A stretch of 64,000 nucleotides of DNA, from positions 1 to 64,000 of the forward strand of contig JAVVEZ010000001.1 in the NCBI GenBank assembly GCA_032250895.1, given 5' to 3'. Below are positions 52,518 through 60,123 of the stretch, one piece after another (the first letter of the stretch is position 1; every line of letters begins with the position of its first letter). Below the pieces are notes generated by a model. It was not told where the DNA came from. It did not search any database and worked only from the letters and a program-made list of their open reading frames with translations. The stretch comes from JAVVEZ01 sp032250895. GTDB lineage: Bacteria > Pseudomonadota > Gammaproteobacteria > Pseudomonadales > Pseudohongiellaceae. The translations under genes were made by a program, and so were the position numbers.

Positions 52518-53537
52518 ATGGCTGATAAATTTTCTTTTGCCTTGCGTGTTGCCTGCCTGCTGTTTGCTGCTGGATTGTTGGCCTGTTCTTCCGAAGAAGA
52601 CCGCCCGAACGATACGACGGCGGCCCCGCTTTCTGAGGTATTCCGCAACAAGGTGGTGGAAACGTCTCTGGATGGAATCCCTGGGAATCTGGTCAGCAGT
52701 CTGCGTGAGATTGGTGCTAACACGAATATTCCCGCCACTGCCGCCTTGTATGCGCCCACGTTTACAAAAAGCTATTTTGCCGGCTTCAACATCAACCGGG
52801 ATATTGCCTACGGTCCGGCGCCACGCAATGTACTGGATGTCTTTACCACCAACAGTACAGCACAGAATCGGCCGGTGGTGGTCTTCGTGCATGGCGGTGG
52901 TTTTGGCGGCGGGAATAAAAACTCTGCCACCTCACCTTTTTACGACAATATTCCAGCCTGGGTTGCCACGCAGGGCATGGTGGGCGTCAACATAAACTAC
53001 CGTTACGCGCCCGCGAACACCTGGCCTGCGGGTATTGAGGACATGCGTGCGCTGGTCGCATGGCTGAAAACGAATATCGCCCAGTATGGGGGAAATCCCA
53101 ATCAGATATTCCTGTGGGGCAAGTCGACGGGGGCTTCCCATGTCGCTGATTACATCGCTGATATTGAACGCAAAGGTGAAGATGAGCAGGTGGCCGGCGC
53201 CATTTTGAGCTCAGGGTTCTATTTGCTGGGTCAGGAGCCTGTGTGGCAGGCTTACTATGGCGATGATGTTTCGCTGTACCCTTCCCGCAATGCCCTGTCA
53301 GGACTTTTGTCCACGGATACTCCGATCTTCGTGAGTTATGCGGAGTTTGATGGAGACATGTACAAGGAACAGTTCAAACTGTTGCTGGAAGCAATGGATA
53401 GTGCAGCAAAGAGAGTCGATGCCCTGTATCTGCGAGGGCATTCCCATATGTCAGAAACTTATGCGGTAGGAAGCACGGATGAAACACTGACGGGGCCGGT
53501 TCTGGCTTTTATCCGCCGTGTGAGTACAGCCATGTAG
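52518..53537 (+). CDS. Alpha/beta hydrolase (HSL-type esterase), predicted lipoprotein
   Basis: 339 residues. The N-terminus is a lipoprotein signal with lipobox LLAC at residues 20-23 (Cys23, then Ser-Ser, predicting outer-membrane sorting). The catalytic domain has HGGGF in VVFVHGGGFGGGNK, the nucleophile GKSTG in LWGKSTGASHVADYIAD, the acid in YAEFDGDMY and His in RGHSHMSE. The ATG at 52518 gives the proper lipoprotein signal; an earlier frame start at 52458 does not. It is a paralogue of the cytoplasmic esterase at 27989-28888. Likely acts on ester substrates in the periplasm or at the outer membrane. Confidence 0.88.
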   Translation: MADKFSFALRVACLLFAAGLLACSSEEDRPNDTTAAPLSEVFRNKVVETSLDGIPGNLVSSLREIGANTNIPATAALYAPTFTKSYFAGFNINRDIAYGPAPRNVLDVFTTNSTAQNRPVVVFVHGGGFGGGNKNSATSPFYDNIPAWVATQGMVGVNINYRYAPANTWPAGIEDMRALVAWLKTNIAQYGGNPNQIFLWGKSTGASHVADYIADIERKGEDEQVAGAILSSGFYLLGQEPVWQAYYGDDVSLYPSRNALSGLLSTDTPIFVSYAEFDGDMYKEQFKLLLEAMDSAAKRVDALYLRGHSHMSETYAVGSTDETLTGPVLAFIRRVSTAM

Positions 53538-53540
53538 AAG

Positions 53541-53586
53541 GGTTTGCTGCCAAGGTTTTCAATGAGAATTCACTTGGAAGCAAACC
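53541..53586. terminator. Inverted repeat between convergent genes
   Basis: GGTTTGCTGCCAAG (53541-53554) and CTTGGAAGCAAACC (53573-53586) pair at 13 of 14 positions around an 18-nt loop. It lies 4 bp after the lipoprotein esterase and 33 bp after the convergent cold-shock gene, so it could terminate both transcripts, although no long T-run is present. Confidence 0.45.
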
Positions 53587-53618
53587 TTGTCTGACAGTGT
53601 TGAACAGCCTTGGGCTGA

Positions 53619-53828
53619 TCAGCAAACCACCACGTTTTCGGCTTGAGGACCTTTCTGGCTCTGGCCAACAGTGAAGCTGACTTCCTGGCCCTCGGCCAGA
53701 CTTTTGAAACCAGCACTTTGAATGGCGCTGTAATGGACAAAAATATCCTGGCCGTCATTTCGGGTAATGAAACCAAAACCTTTTGATTCATTGAAAAATT
53801 TAACGCGGCCCAAGGCTGTATCAGACAT
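53619..53828 (-). CDS. CspA-family cold-shock protein
   Basis: 69 residues, one cold-shock domain: GRVKFFNESKGFGFITRNDGQDIFVHYSAIQ with RNP1 KGFGFI and RNP2 DIFVHY, and the end QKGPQAENVVV. It is an RNA chaperone of the CspA type, distinct from the CspD at 12826-13065 (no extra acidic tail). The ATG at 53828 is preceded by CAGGATATTGCT. An AT-rich leader of at least 100 nt upstream is consistent with the long structured 5' leaders of cold-shock mRNAs. Confidence 0.95.
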   Translation of the reverse strand: MSDTALGRVKFFNESKGFGFITRNDGQDIFVHYSAIQSAGFKSLAEGQEVSFTVGQSQKGPQAENVVVC

Positions 53829-54243
53829 AGCAATATCCTGTAATAAAAATAATTGGTATTAGCGTAAAAATTGCTTATAGAAGTGATTTACAGGACGAAA
53901 AACCGGGAAGAAGTGTTCGAAGTGTAGTACAAATATACAGCCGGATTTCTAGGCTGGACGCAGTCTACGCCCGTTTTTCACGAAGTCAAGGTTTATCTGC
54001 CTAGGAGCCTGTCGGACTCAGGATAGTTCTACTGCGGCGGCGGGAAATCGGCCCCTTTTTCCGCTCTTTTTCGTTAAATAGACCCCACTATTCGCCTCAA
54101 AAGACCGAAAAAATGGACTCGATTTCCCACTCGCCTCGCTACGAACACCTGAGTCCGACAGGCTCCTGGCTGCTGTTCTTGCCGGCCGACATGATCTCCC
54201 TGCAAGACCAGGCCTGTCCTGACTTTGCAGGGCAACACGCTAT
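53829..54243. other. Intergenic region: csp leader plus MITE-like element
   Basis: 415 bp without genes. The left part (53829-54000) is the presumed promoter and leader of the minus-strand cold-shock gene. 54003-54167 is the palindromic element described separately. The rest, to 54243, lies downstream of the monooxygenase-like gene and includes a possible hairpin around CCTGTCCTGACTTTGCAGGG. Confidence 0.6.
54003..54167. mobile_element. MITE-like 165-bp palindromic element
   Basis: A perfect 20-bp terminal inverted repeat, AGGAGCCTGTCGGACTCAGG at 54003-54022 and its reverse complement at 54148-54167. The arms remain similar inward: GGCGGGAAATCG on the left matches the complement of CGATTTCCCAC on the right, followed by T-rich blocks. 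The centre is AATAG-ACCCCA-CTATT. The whole element is therefore a long imperfect palindrome without coding capacity, the usual build of a miniature inverted-repeat transposable element. No clear target-site duplication is visible. Confidence 0.75.
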
Positions 54244-54870
54244 TTATGTTCTTTGCAATTTGATCGCGACGCACTGGTGATACACGTCATTGTTGTCGCC
54301 GGGTGAGGTGTTATAGACACCATGGAATCCCCGTGCAGGGTCTTCCATGACCTGAATTACTTGCAAGGTACAGTTGTCACATTCCACATCCGGCAGGGTA
54401 AGCTGCCAGGTATAGGTGGCTGCCGTGCCGCGCAGATGAGGATTCAGATAGTCCATCAACACCGTTGCATTATTGAAAAAGTCGCCATCCTCTGCCGGGT
54501 TGCCGGGGCGGCATTGATCGTTTTCATCGATGGGACAACCGCCGTCACGATTCGGATCCTGGGCCACGATCCAGCGTGGATCCAGGAAATCATCGTCACC
54601 GTCGTTATCGAAGGCAATACGGAAATAACCGGGGTGAGAAACATATTCCGCGACACTCAACGTGATGGTCTCACCGGGCTGATAGGTGTAGGACGCGCCG
54701 GTGGCGATGCCATCAGGATTTCCGCAGGGGGCCATCTTGGTATCCGCTCCCCGTTCTCCCTGCGCAAATTTGGCGACATGCGTGCCGGCCCGCTCCAGGT
54801 CGATATGGGCCTGGCTCAGTCCGGGAATGGCGAGCAATGCAAAAAGTGCGAAGCTGGTGTTGATGTTCAT
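54244..54870 (-). CDS. Secreted polysaccharide-monooxygenase-like protein (predicted N-terminal His copper brace)
   Basis: 208 residues. A signal peptide ends at SQA (residues 19-21), so the predicted mature protein starts with His22 (HIDLERAGTHVAKF). A free N-terminal histidine is one half of the copper-binding histidine brace of lytic polysaccharide monooxygenases. A second candidate ligand is the His in EYVSHPGYFRIAFDNDGD, the GYF/R strand being LPMO-like. Paired cysteines (PCGNPDG, GCPIDENDQC, ECDNC, HQCVA) suggest disulfides. It resembles proteins annotated as SCE4755-family monooxygenase-like (recalled, not searched). Substrate and activity unproven. It is downstream of nothing obvious; a MITE-like element lies 77 bp beyond its 3' end. 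Confidence 0.7.
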   Translation of the reverse strand: MNINTSFALFALLAIPGLSQAHIDLERAGTHVAKFAQGERGADTKMAPCGNPDGIATGASYTYQPGETITLSVAEYVSHPGYFRIAFDNDGDDDFLDPRWIVAQDPNRDGGCPIDENDQCRPGNPAEDGDFFNNATVLMDYLNPHLRGTAATYTWQLTLPDVECDNCTLQVIQVMEDPARGFHGVYNTSPGDNNDVYHQCVAIKLQRT

Positions 54871-54943
54871 GGGCTTTCCTTCTTATGTTGTCATTGTTGT
54901 TTGCGAGGATTCAGGTTGCCAGGAGCCCGACAGGTTCCCAGGG

Positions 54944-57175
54944 TCAGACAATCATCTCCAGTGCCTTGTTCAGAATGGTGCTGGGACGCATGGCCTTGCT
55001 GCACAAGTCCGGATCGGGCCAGTAGTAACCGTCAAGCACAACCTTTGCTCCCTGTACGGCATTCAGTTCGGCGACGATGTCGACCTCATTGTCGGCCAGC
55101 ACCTGGGCGAGCTTGCTGAAGCATTCCTTCAGCGCTGCATCCTGATCCTGAGCGGCCAGCGCTTCGGCCCAGTACAACGCAAGATAGAAGTGACTGCCAC
55201 GGTTGTCAAGTTCGCCAACCTTGCGGGATGGAGACTTGTCTTCGAGCAGGAATTTTCCGGTGGCGGCGTCCAGCGTGACGGCGAGAATCCTGGCTTTTTC
55301 GTTGCCGGTGGCGTTGGCCAGATGCTCCAGGGACGCAGCGAGTGCCAGGAATTCCCCCAGGGAATCCCAGCGCAGGTGGTTCTCTTCGACAAACTGCTGC
55401 ACGTGCTTGGGTGCGGAACCGCCAGCCCCGGTTTCGAACATGCCACCACCGGCCATCAGCGGGACGATCGACAGCATTTTGGCGCTGGTGCCCAGTTCCA
55501 GAATCGGGAACAGGTCGGTGAGGTAGTCCCGCAGCACATTACCGGTGACCGAAATCGTATCCTTGCCTTCCTTCATGCGCTGCAGGGAGAAACGGGTGGC
55601 GGCCTCGAGGTCCATGATACGGATATCCAGCCCCTCGGTATCGTGGTGGCTCAGACAGGATTTGACCTTTTTTATCAGCTCGGCATCGTGGGCACGCGCC
55701 GGATCGAGCCAGAACACGGTGGGTGTCCCCGTGGCACGGGCACGGTTCACGGCCAGCTTGACCCAATCCTGCACGGCGGCATCCTTCACCTGGCACATGC
55801 GCCAGATATCGCCCTTGCTGACCGGGTGCTCCAGCAGGGTTTGGCCGGATGCATCCACGACCCGCACCCGGCCCTCGCCCTGTATTTCAAAGGTCTTGTC
55901 GTGGGAGCCATATTCTTCCGCCTGTTGTGCCATCAGGCCCACGTTGGCGACGCTGCCCATGGTTCGGGGATCAAAGGCGCCGTTTTGCTTGCAGAAACGG
56001 ATGGTCTCCTGATAGATCCCGGCATAGCAGCGGTCCGGAATAAGAGCCTTGGTATCATGGAGCTTGCCATCAGGTCCCCACATTTTTCCTGAAGCACGAA
56101 TGGCTGCCGGCATCGAGGCATCGATGATGACATCGCTGGAGACATGCAGATTGGTAATACCCTTGTCGGAATTGACCATGGCGAGTGCCGGGCGCCGCTG
56201 ATAGCAGGCCTGGATATCGGCTTCGATTTCTGCCCGTTGCATCGGCGGCAGTTGTTGAATCTGGGCGTAGATTTCACCCAGACCGTAATTGGGGTTGATG
56301 CCCAGAGCCGCAAAGGTTTCAGCATGCCTGGCAAAGACCTCCCTGAAATAGACGGAAACGGCATGCCCGAAAATAATGGGGTCGGAAACCTTCATCATGG
56401 TGGCTTTCAGATGCACTGAAAGCAGTAGATCATGTTTCTTTGCATCCTGCATTTCCGCCTCCAGAAAGGCTTGCAGGGCACTGGCACTCATGACACAGGC
56501 ATCGATTATTTCTCCGGCCAGCAAGGGCGCTTTTTTCTTGAGGACAGTGACAGTGCCATCGTCTGCGACAAACTCAATCTGGTATTCGGTGGCTTCAGCC
56601 AGGGTCAGTGATTTTTCACTGCCGTAGAAATCACCACTGTCCATATGGGCGACATGGGTCTGGGAGTCAGCCCGCCAGGCTCCCATGGAATGAGGGTTGA
56701 TCCGGGCATACTGCTTGACGGAGGGCGGGGCGCGGCGATCTGAGTTGCCTTCGCGCAGCACCGGATTGACAGCACTGCCCTTGACCTTGTCGTAACGGGC
56801 TTTGATGTCCTTTTCCTCGGCGCTTGCCGCTTCTTCAGGATAGTCCGGCAGCTTGAAGCCTTTTTCCTGCAACTCCTTGATGGCCGCTGCCAGTTGCGGC
56901 ATGGAGGCGCTGATATTGGGCAGTTTGACAATGTTGGCGGCAGGGTTTTTCGCCAGTTTCCCCAGCTCGGCGAGATCGTCGGACTTTTTTTGTGCCGGTG
57001 TCAGATAGTCCGGGAAAAGGGCCAGCGTACGGCCAGCCAGAGAAATATCCCGGGTTTCGATATTGACATTGGCCGGGGCAGTAAAGGCCTGAATAATCGG
57101 AAGCAGGGAGTAGGTGGCCAATGCGGGGGCTTCGTCAGTGTGGGTGTAGATGATGGTAGGTTTATCAGTCGACAT
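54944..57175 (-). CDS. icd: NADP-dependent isocitrate dehydrogenase, monomeric type
   Basis: 743 residues. This is the large single-chain IDH, unrelated in length to the 416-residue dimeric form. The N-terminus KPTIIYTHTDEAPALATYSLLPIIQAF, the substrate region PSVKQYARINPHSMGAW, DKGITNLHVSSDVIIDASMPA and the end ALEMIV are family-typical. It converts isocitrate to 2-oxoglutarate with NADPH, feeding SucAB. The third-codon ATG (57175) has AGG at a proper distance, while the ATG at 57181 sits too close to it. Adjacent to argS in the same direction, with 135 bp between. Confidence 0.96.
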   Translation of the reverse strand: MSTDKPTIIYTHTDEAPALATYSLLPIIQAFTAPANVNIETRDISLAGRTLALFPDYLTPAQKKSDDLAELGKLAKNPAANIVKLPNISASMPQLAAAIKELQEKGFKLPDYPEEAASAEEKDIKARYDKVKGSAVNPVLREGNSDRRAPPSVKQYARINPHSMGAWRADSQTHVAHMDSGDFYGSEKSLTLAEATEYQIEFVADDGTVTVLKKKAPLLAGEIIDACVMSASALQAFLEAEMQDAKKHDLLLSVHLKATMMKVSDPIIFGHAVSVYFREVFARHAETFAALGINPNYGLGEIYAQIQQLPPMQRAEIEADIQACYQRRPALAMVNSDKGITNLHVSSDVIIDASMPAAIRASGKMWGPDGKLHDTKALIPDRCYAGIYQETIRFCKQNGAFDPRTMGSVANVGLMAQQAEEYGSHDKTFEIQGEGRVRVVDASGQTLLEHPVSKGDIWRMCQVKDAAVQDWVKLAVNRARATGTPTVFWLDPARAHDAELIKKVKSCLSHHDTEGLDIRIMDLEAATRFSLQRMKEGKDTISVTGNVLRDYLTDLFPILELGTSAKMLSIVPLMAGGGMFETGAGGSAPKHVQQFVEENHLRWDSLGEFLALAASLEHLANATGNEKARILAVTLDAATGKFLLEDKSPSRKVGELDNRGSHFYLALYWAEALAAQDQDAALKECFSKLAQVLADNEVDIVAELNAVQGAKVVLDGYYWPDPDLCSKAMRPSTILNKALEMIV

Positions 57176-57310
57176 GCTCATACCTGGATTGAAGTGTCAG
57201 AAGGTGCAGGGAAAAGGCGTCAAGCCCGCCGGCACACGCAAAACCGACATTATAGCAGCAAGACGACAAAGAGTAAGGGAACCCAAGAGACAGGCTTATG
57301 GCAAAACTCC

Positions 57311-59035
57311 TTACATCCGTTCCAGGGTTTCGATACCCAGCAGTTCCAGCCCCTGTTGCAGGGTTCTGGACGTCAGCAGGCACAATCTGAGACGGGACTC
57401 CCGCACGGCGTTTTCAGCCTTGAGGACCGGGCAGGCTTCATAAAATTTCATGAAGACACCGGCCAGTTCGTAAAGATAGAGGCAGAGCTGATTGGGGAAC
57501 CCGTCGCGTGCCACGGTCTCGACCACATCGGTAAACTGCAGCAGTTTGAGTGCCAGGTTCTTTTCTGCGGCTGCTCTGATGAGGATTGGAAGGCTGCTGC
57601 GAGTGTCTATCTCTTCACGTCGAAAGATGCTGCTGATTCTGGCATAGGCATAAAGCAGATAGGGCGCGGTATTACCTTCAAAGGAGAGCATGCTGTCCCA
57701 ATCAAATACATAATCGCTGTTGCGGTTTTTGGAGAGATCGGCGTATTTGACGGCGGCAATGCCGACGACTTCGGCAATACGACGTTTCTCGGTTTCAGCC
57801 AGATCGGGATTTTTGCTGCTGACCAGTTTGAAGGCGCGTTCAACGCTTTCCGCCAACAGATCGATCAGTTTTACCGTGCCGCCGGTGCGGGTCTTGAAGG
57901 GCTTGCCGTCCGCGCCCATCATGGTGCCGTAGGACAGGTGTTCCAGCGAGCAGTGGGCAGACGCCAGGCCTGCTCGTTTCGCCACGGCAAATACCTGCTG
58001 AAAATGCAGGGTCTGGCGGGCATCGACCACGTACAGCACCCGATCGGCCTGCAATACCTGGCTGCGGTAGCGGATGGCGGCGAGATCGGTGGTCGCATAT
58101 AGATAGCCACCACCGGATTTCTGCACGATGGTCGGCAGGGCTTTGCCATCCTGGTTGCGGAATTCGTCCAGGAAAACACATTTGGCACCTTCAGATTCAC
58201 GGAGTAATCCGGCCTGATCCAATAGTTGAATCACTTGTTCCAGCTTGTCGTTATAAAAACTCTCTGGAACAATGTCATGGGCTGTCAGGGTGACATTGAG
58301 TTTTTCATACAAGTGCTGACAATGTGCAATGGATACCTCGATAAACCGGTGCCACAGGGCCAGACAGACGGGATCTCCGGATTGCAATTTGACGACATTG
58401 TCGCGAGCGACTCTGGCAAAATTTTCGTCAGTATCAAAACGCTGTTTTGCAATGCGATAAAAGGTCTCCAGATCCGCCAGTTCTCTGGCGGCAGTGTCTT
58501 CGTCCTGCTCCAGTTCCAGCATATGGGTGATCAGCATGCCGAACTGGGTCCCCCAGTCGCCGAAATGGTTCTGCCGGATCAGGGTATGCCCCAGATAATC
58601 CAGGGTGCGGGCGATGGCATCGCCGATAATGGTGCCACGTAAATGGCCCACGTGCATTTCCTTGGCCAGGTTGGGCGAGGAATAATCGACGACGATGGTC
58701 TGTGGCGCGGTACTGAGTTCCACCAGGCGGCCCTGGTTCAGCCGGGTGACCTCGGTGGCGAGAAAGTCCGGGGAGATGGCGATATTGATGAAGCCGGGCC
58801 CGGCCAGTTCCACTTTTTCGGCGATTCCCCCCAGATCCAGTTGAGCCAGCACCTGCTGTCCGAGTTCACGCGGATTCTGCTTTAATCGTTTTGCCAGTGC
58901 CATGATACCGTTGGCCTGGTAGTCTCCGAACTGCTCGGATTTGGAATAGTTGATGAGGGCCTGACAATCGGCTTCGCCGGTGATTGCGGAAAGTACCAGG
59001 CTGATTTTGTTATCGAGGACTTGCTTGAGATTCAT
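57311..59035 (-). CDS. argS: Arginyl-tRNA synthetase
   Basis: 574 residues, class Ia. The N-terminal Add-1 domain recognises the D-loop. The HIGH motif variant is HVGH in LAKEMHVGHLRGTIIGD, and the C-terminal anticodon-binding helical domain ends in LELLGIETLERM. The KMSKS motif is degenerate (MMGADGKPFKTRTGG), as in many ArgRS. The ATG at 59035 gives MNLKQVLDNKISLVL; the upstream ATG at 59059 is not family-like. A TATAAT-type -10 (minus strand, 59068-59073) lies 33 bp upstream. Confidence 0.96.
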   Translation of the reverse strand: MNLKQVLDNKISLVLSAITGEADCQALINYSKSEQFGDYQANGIMALAKRLKQNPRELGQQVLAQLDLGGIAEKVELAGPGFINIAISPDFLATEVTRLNQGRLVELSTAPQTIVVDYSSPNLAKEMHVGHLRGTIIGDAIARTLDYLGHTLIRQNHFGDWGTQFGMLITHMLELEQDEDTAARELADLETFYRIAKQRFDTDENFARVARDNVVKLQSGDPVCLALWHRFIEVSIAHCQHLYEKLNVTLTAHDIVPESFYNDKLEQVIQLLDQAGLLRESEGAKCVFLDEFRNQDGKALPTIVQKSGGGYLYATTDLAAIRYRSQVLQADRVLYVVDARQTLHFQQVFAVAKRAGLASAHCSLEHLSYGTMMGADGKPFKTRTGGTVKLIDLLAESVERAFKLVSSKNPDLAETEKRRIAEVVGIAAVKYADLSKNRNSDYVFDWDSMLSFEGNTAPYLLYAYARISSIFRREEIDTRSSLPILIRAAAEKNLALKLLQFTDVVETVARDGFPNQLCLYLYELAGVFMKFYEACPVLKAENAVRESRLRLCLLTSRTLQQGLELLGIETLERM

Positions 59036-59067
59036 GTTGAGTGATGGCCCCTGCGTCAAGGGGCGGC

Positions 59068-59073
59068 ATTATA
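59068..59073 (-). promoter_or_regulatory. Candidate argS -10 element
   Basis: On the minus strand a perfect TATAAT lies about 33 bp before the argS start. No convincing -35 is seen at 16-18 bp. Confidence 0.35.
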
Positions 59074-59129
59074 TACTATTTCACTGTGCAGATTGACTCT
59101 GAGAGCTTGCTGAGTCAGGGCAAAGCTTC

Positions 59130-59138
59130 TGGCATAAT
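59130..59138 (+). promoter_or_regulatory. Extended -10 promoter element for mlaA
   Basis: TGGCATAAT (TGn plus CATAAT) in the argS-mlaA divergent region. It implies a leader of about 150 nt before the mlaA ATG at 59294. Confidence 0.4.
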
Positions 59139-59293
59139 GCGCAGGTCAGAATAGAGGGATTTTCCGGTCTGTTTAGGGAACTGGTGCAGAACTCTCGGAA
59201 TCTCACGGCTGCAGGGGAAATATTTGTTCTGACTATCCGGTCAGTGAGGCAGTGTTTGAAATTTGGCATATGACGGTGTCACCAGAGGAAAAT

Positions 59294-60034
59294 ATGAATA
59301 TTGACAATTTTGGATCAGGCCGGGCCACACAGCGGGTTTTCCGCTCGGGTATCATCTTTATGTTATTGGTACTTGGCCTCAGTGGCTGTGCCCAAACCGG
59401 CGCGACCAGCCATAATGATCCTCTGGAGCCTTTCAATCGCAAGGTGAATACCTTCAACGATTATCTGGACCGTTTCTTTCTCAAGCCTGTTGCCCAGGCT
59501 TATACATTTGCAATCCCCAGCTTACTGCGCACCGGTATCAGCAATGCCTTTGACAACATCAGTTACCCGCTGGTGATAGTCAACCAGTTTCTGCAGGGCA
59601 AGCCGGCCACCGGGGGGCAGGATTTGGCGCGTCTGCTGGTCAATTCGACAGCAGGGATAGGAGGGCTTTTCGATGTGGCTACCGGCTGGGGGCTGCCGGC
59701 CCATGATGAGGATTTCGGGCAAACCTTTGCGGTTTGGGGCATACCCAGTGGCCCCTATCTGGTGGCACCCTTGTTCGGACCTGTTACCATCCGCGATGGG
59801 ATAGGCGATATTGGTGGTATTTTTGCTTACCCCCCGACTTATTTTGACGATGTCTCCCTGCGTAATTCATTATATGGAGCCTCTTTGGTCGATCAACGTG
59901 CCAGACTGCTGAAAGCAGAGGAACTGGTCTCGGGAGACAGGTACCTGTTCATTCGTGATGCTTATCTGCAGCGGCGCGAGTTCCTGAATAACGATGGGGC
60001 GGTTTCTGAAACAGATCCCTTTCTGGATGACTGA
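59294..60034 (+). CDS. mlaA: Outer-membrane lipoprotein MlaA (VacJ)
   Basis: 246 residues. Lipoprotein signal with lipobox LSGC (Cys32, in VLGLSGCAQ). The VacJ domain contains DPLEPFNRKVNTFNDYLDRFFLKPVAQAY, FDNISYPLVIVNQFLQGK, the middle LLVNSTAGIGGLFDVATGWGLP and FGQTFAVWGIPSGPYLVAPLFGP. MlaA is a donut in the outer membrane that removes misplaced phospholipids from the outer leaflet and hands them to periplasmic MlaC. The ATG at 59294 follows AGAGGAAAAT. The next genes are an RND transporter and mlaC, not mlaFEDB. Confidence 0.95.
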   Translation: MNIDNFGSGRATQRVFRSGIIFMLLVLGLSGCAQTGATSHNDPLEPFNRKVNTFNDYLDRFFLKPVAQAYTFAIPSLLRTGISNAFDNISYPLVIVNQFLQGKPATGGQDLARLLVNSTAGIGGLFDVATGWGLPAHDEDFGQTFAVWGIPSGPYLVAPLFGPVTIRDGIGDIGGIFAYPPTYFDDVSLRNSLYGASLVDQRARLLKAEELVSGDRYLFIRDAYLQRREFLNNDGAVSETDPFLDD

Positions 60035-60123
60035 TTTTGAGGCATCTTTTTAGAGGTGCCCTTGATATAGAGGTGCCCTTCAAGACGGGACAACAGCATG
60101 TTTATGAGCAGGTACTGAATTAG

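Noticed and set aside
54322..56092. Two long plus-strand open frames (265 and 463 residues)
   Set aside because: Antisense to the monooxygenase-like gene and icd; no signal peptide, domain or ribosome-site support.
56894..58102. 402-residue plus-strand open frame
   Set aside because: It runs antisense across icd and argS, both of which have intact family motifs; its product is low-complexity and matches nothing.
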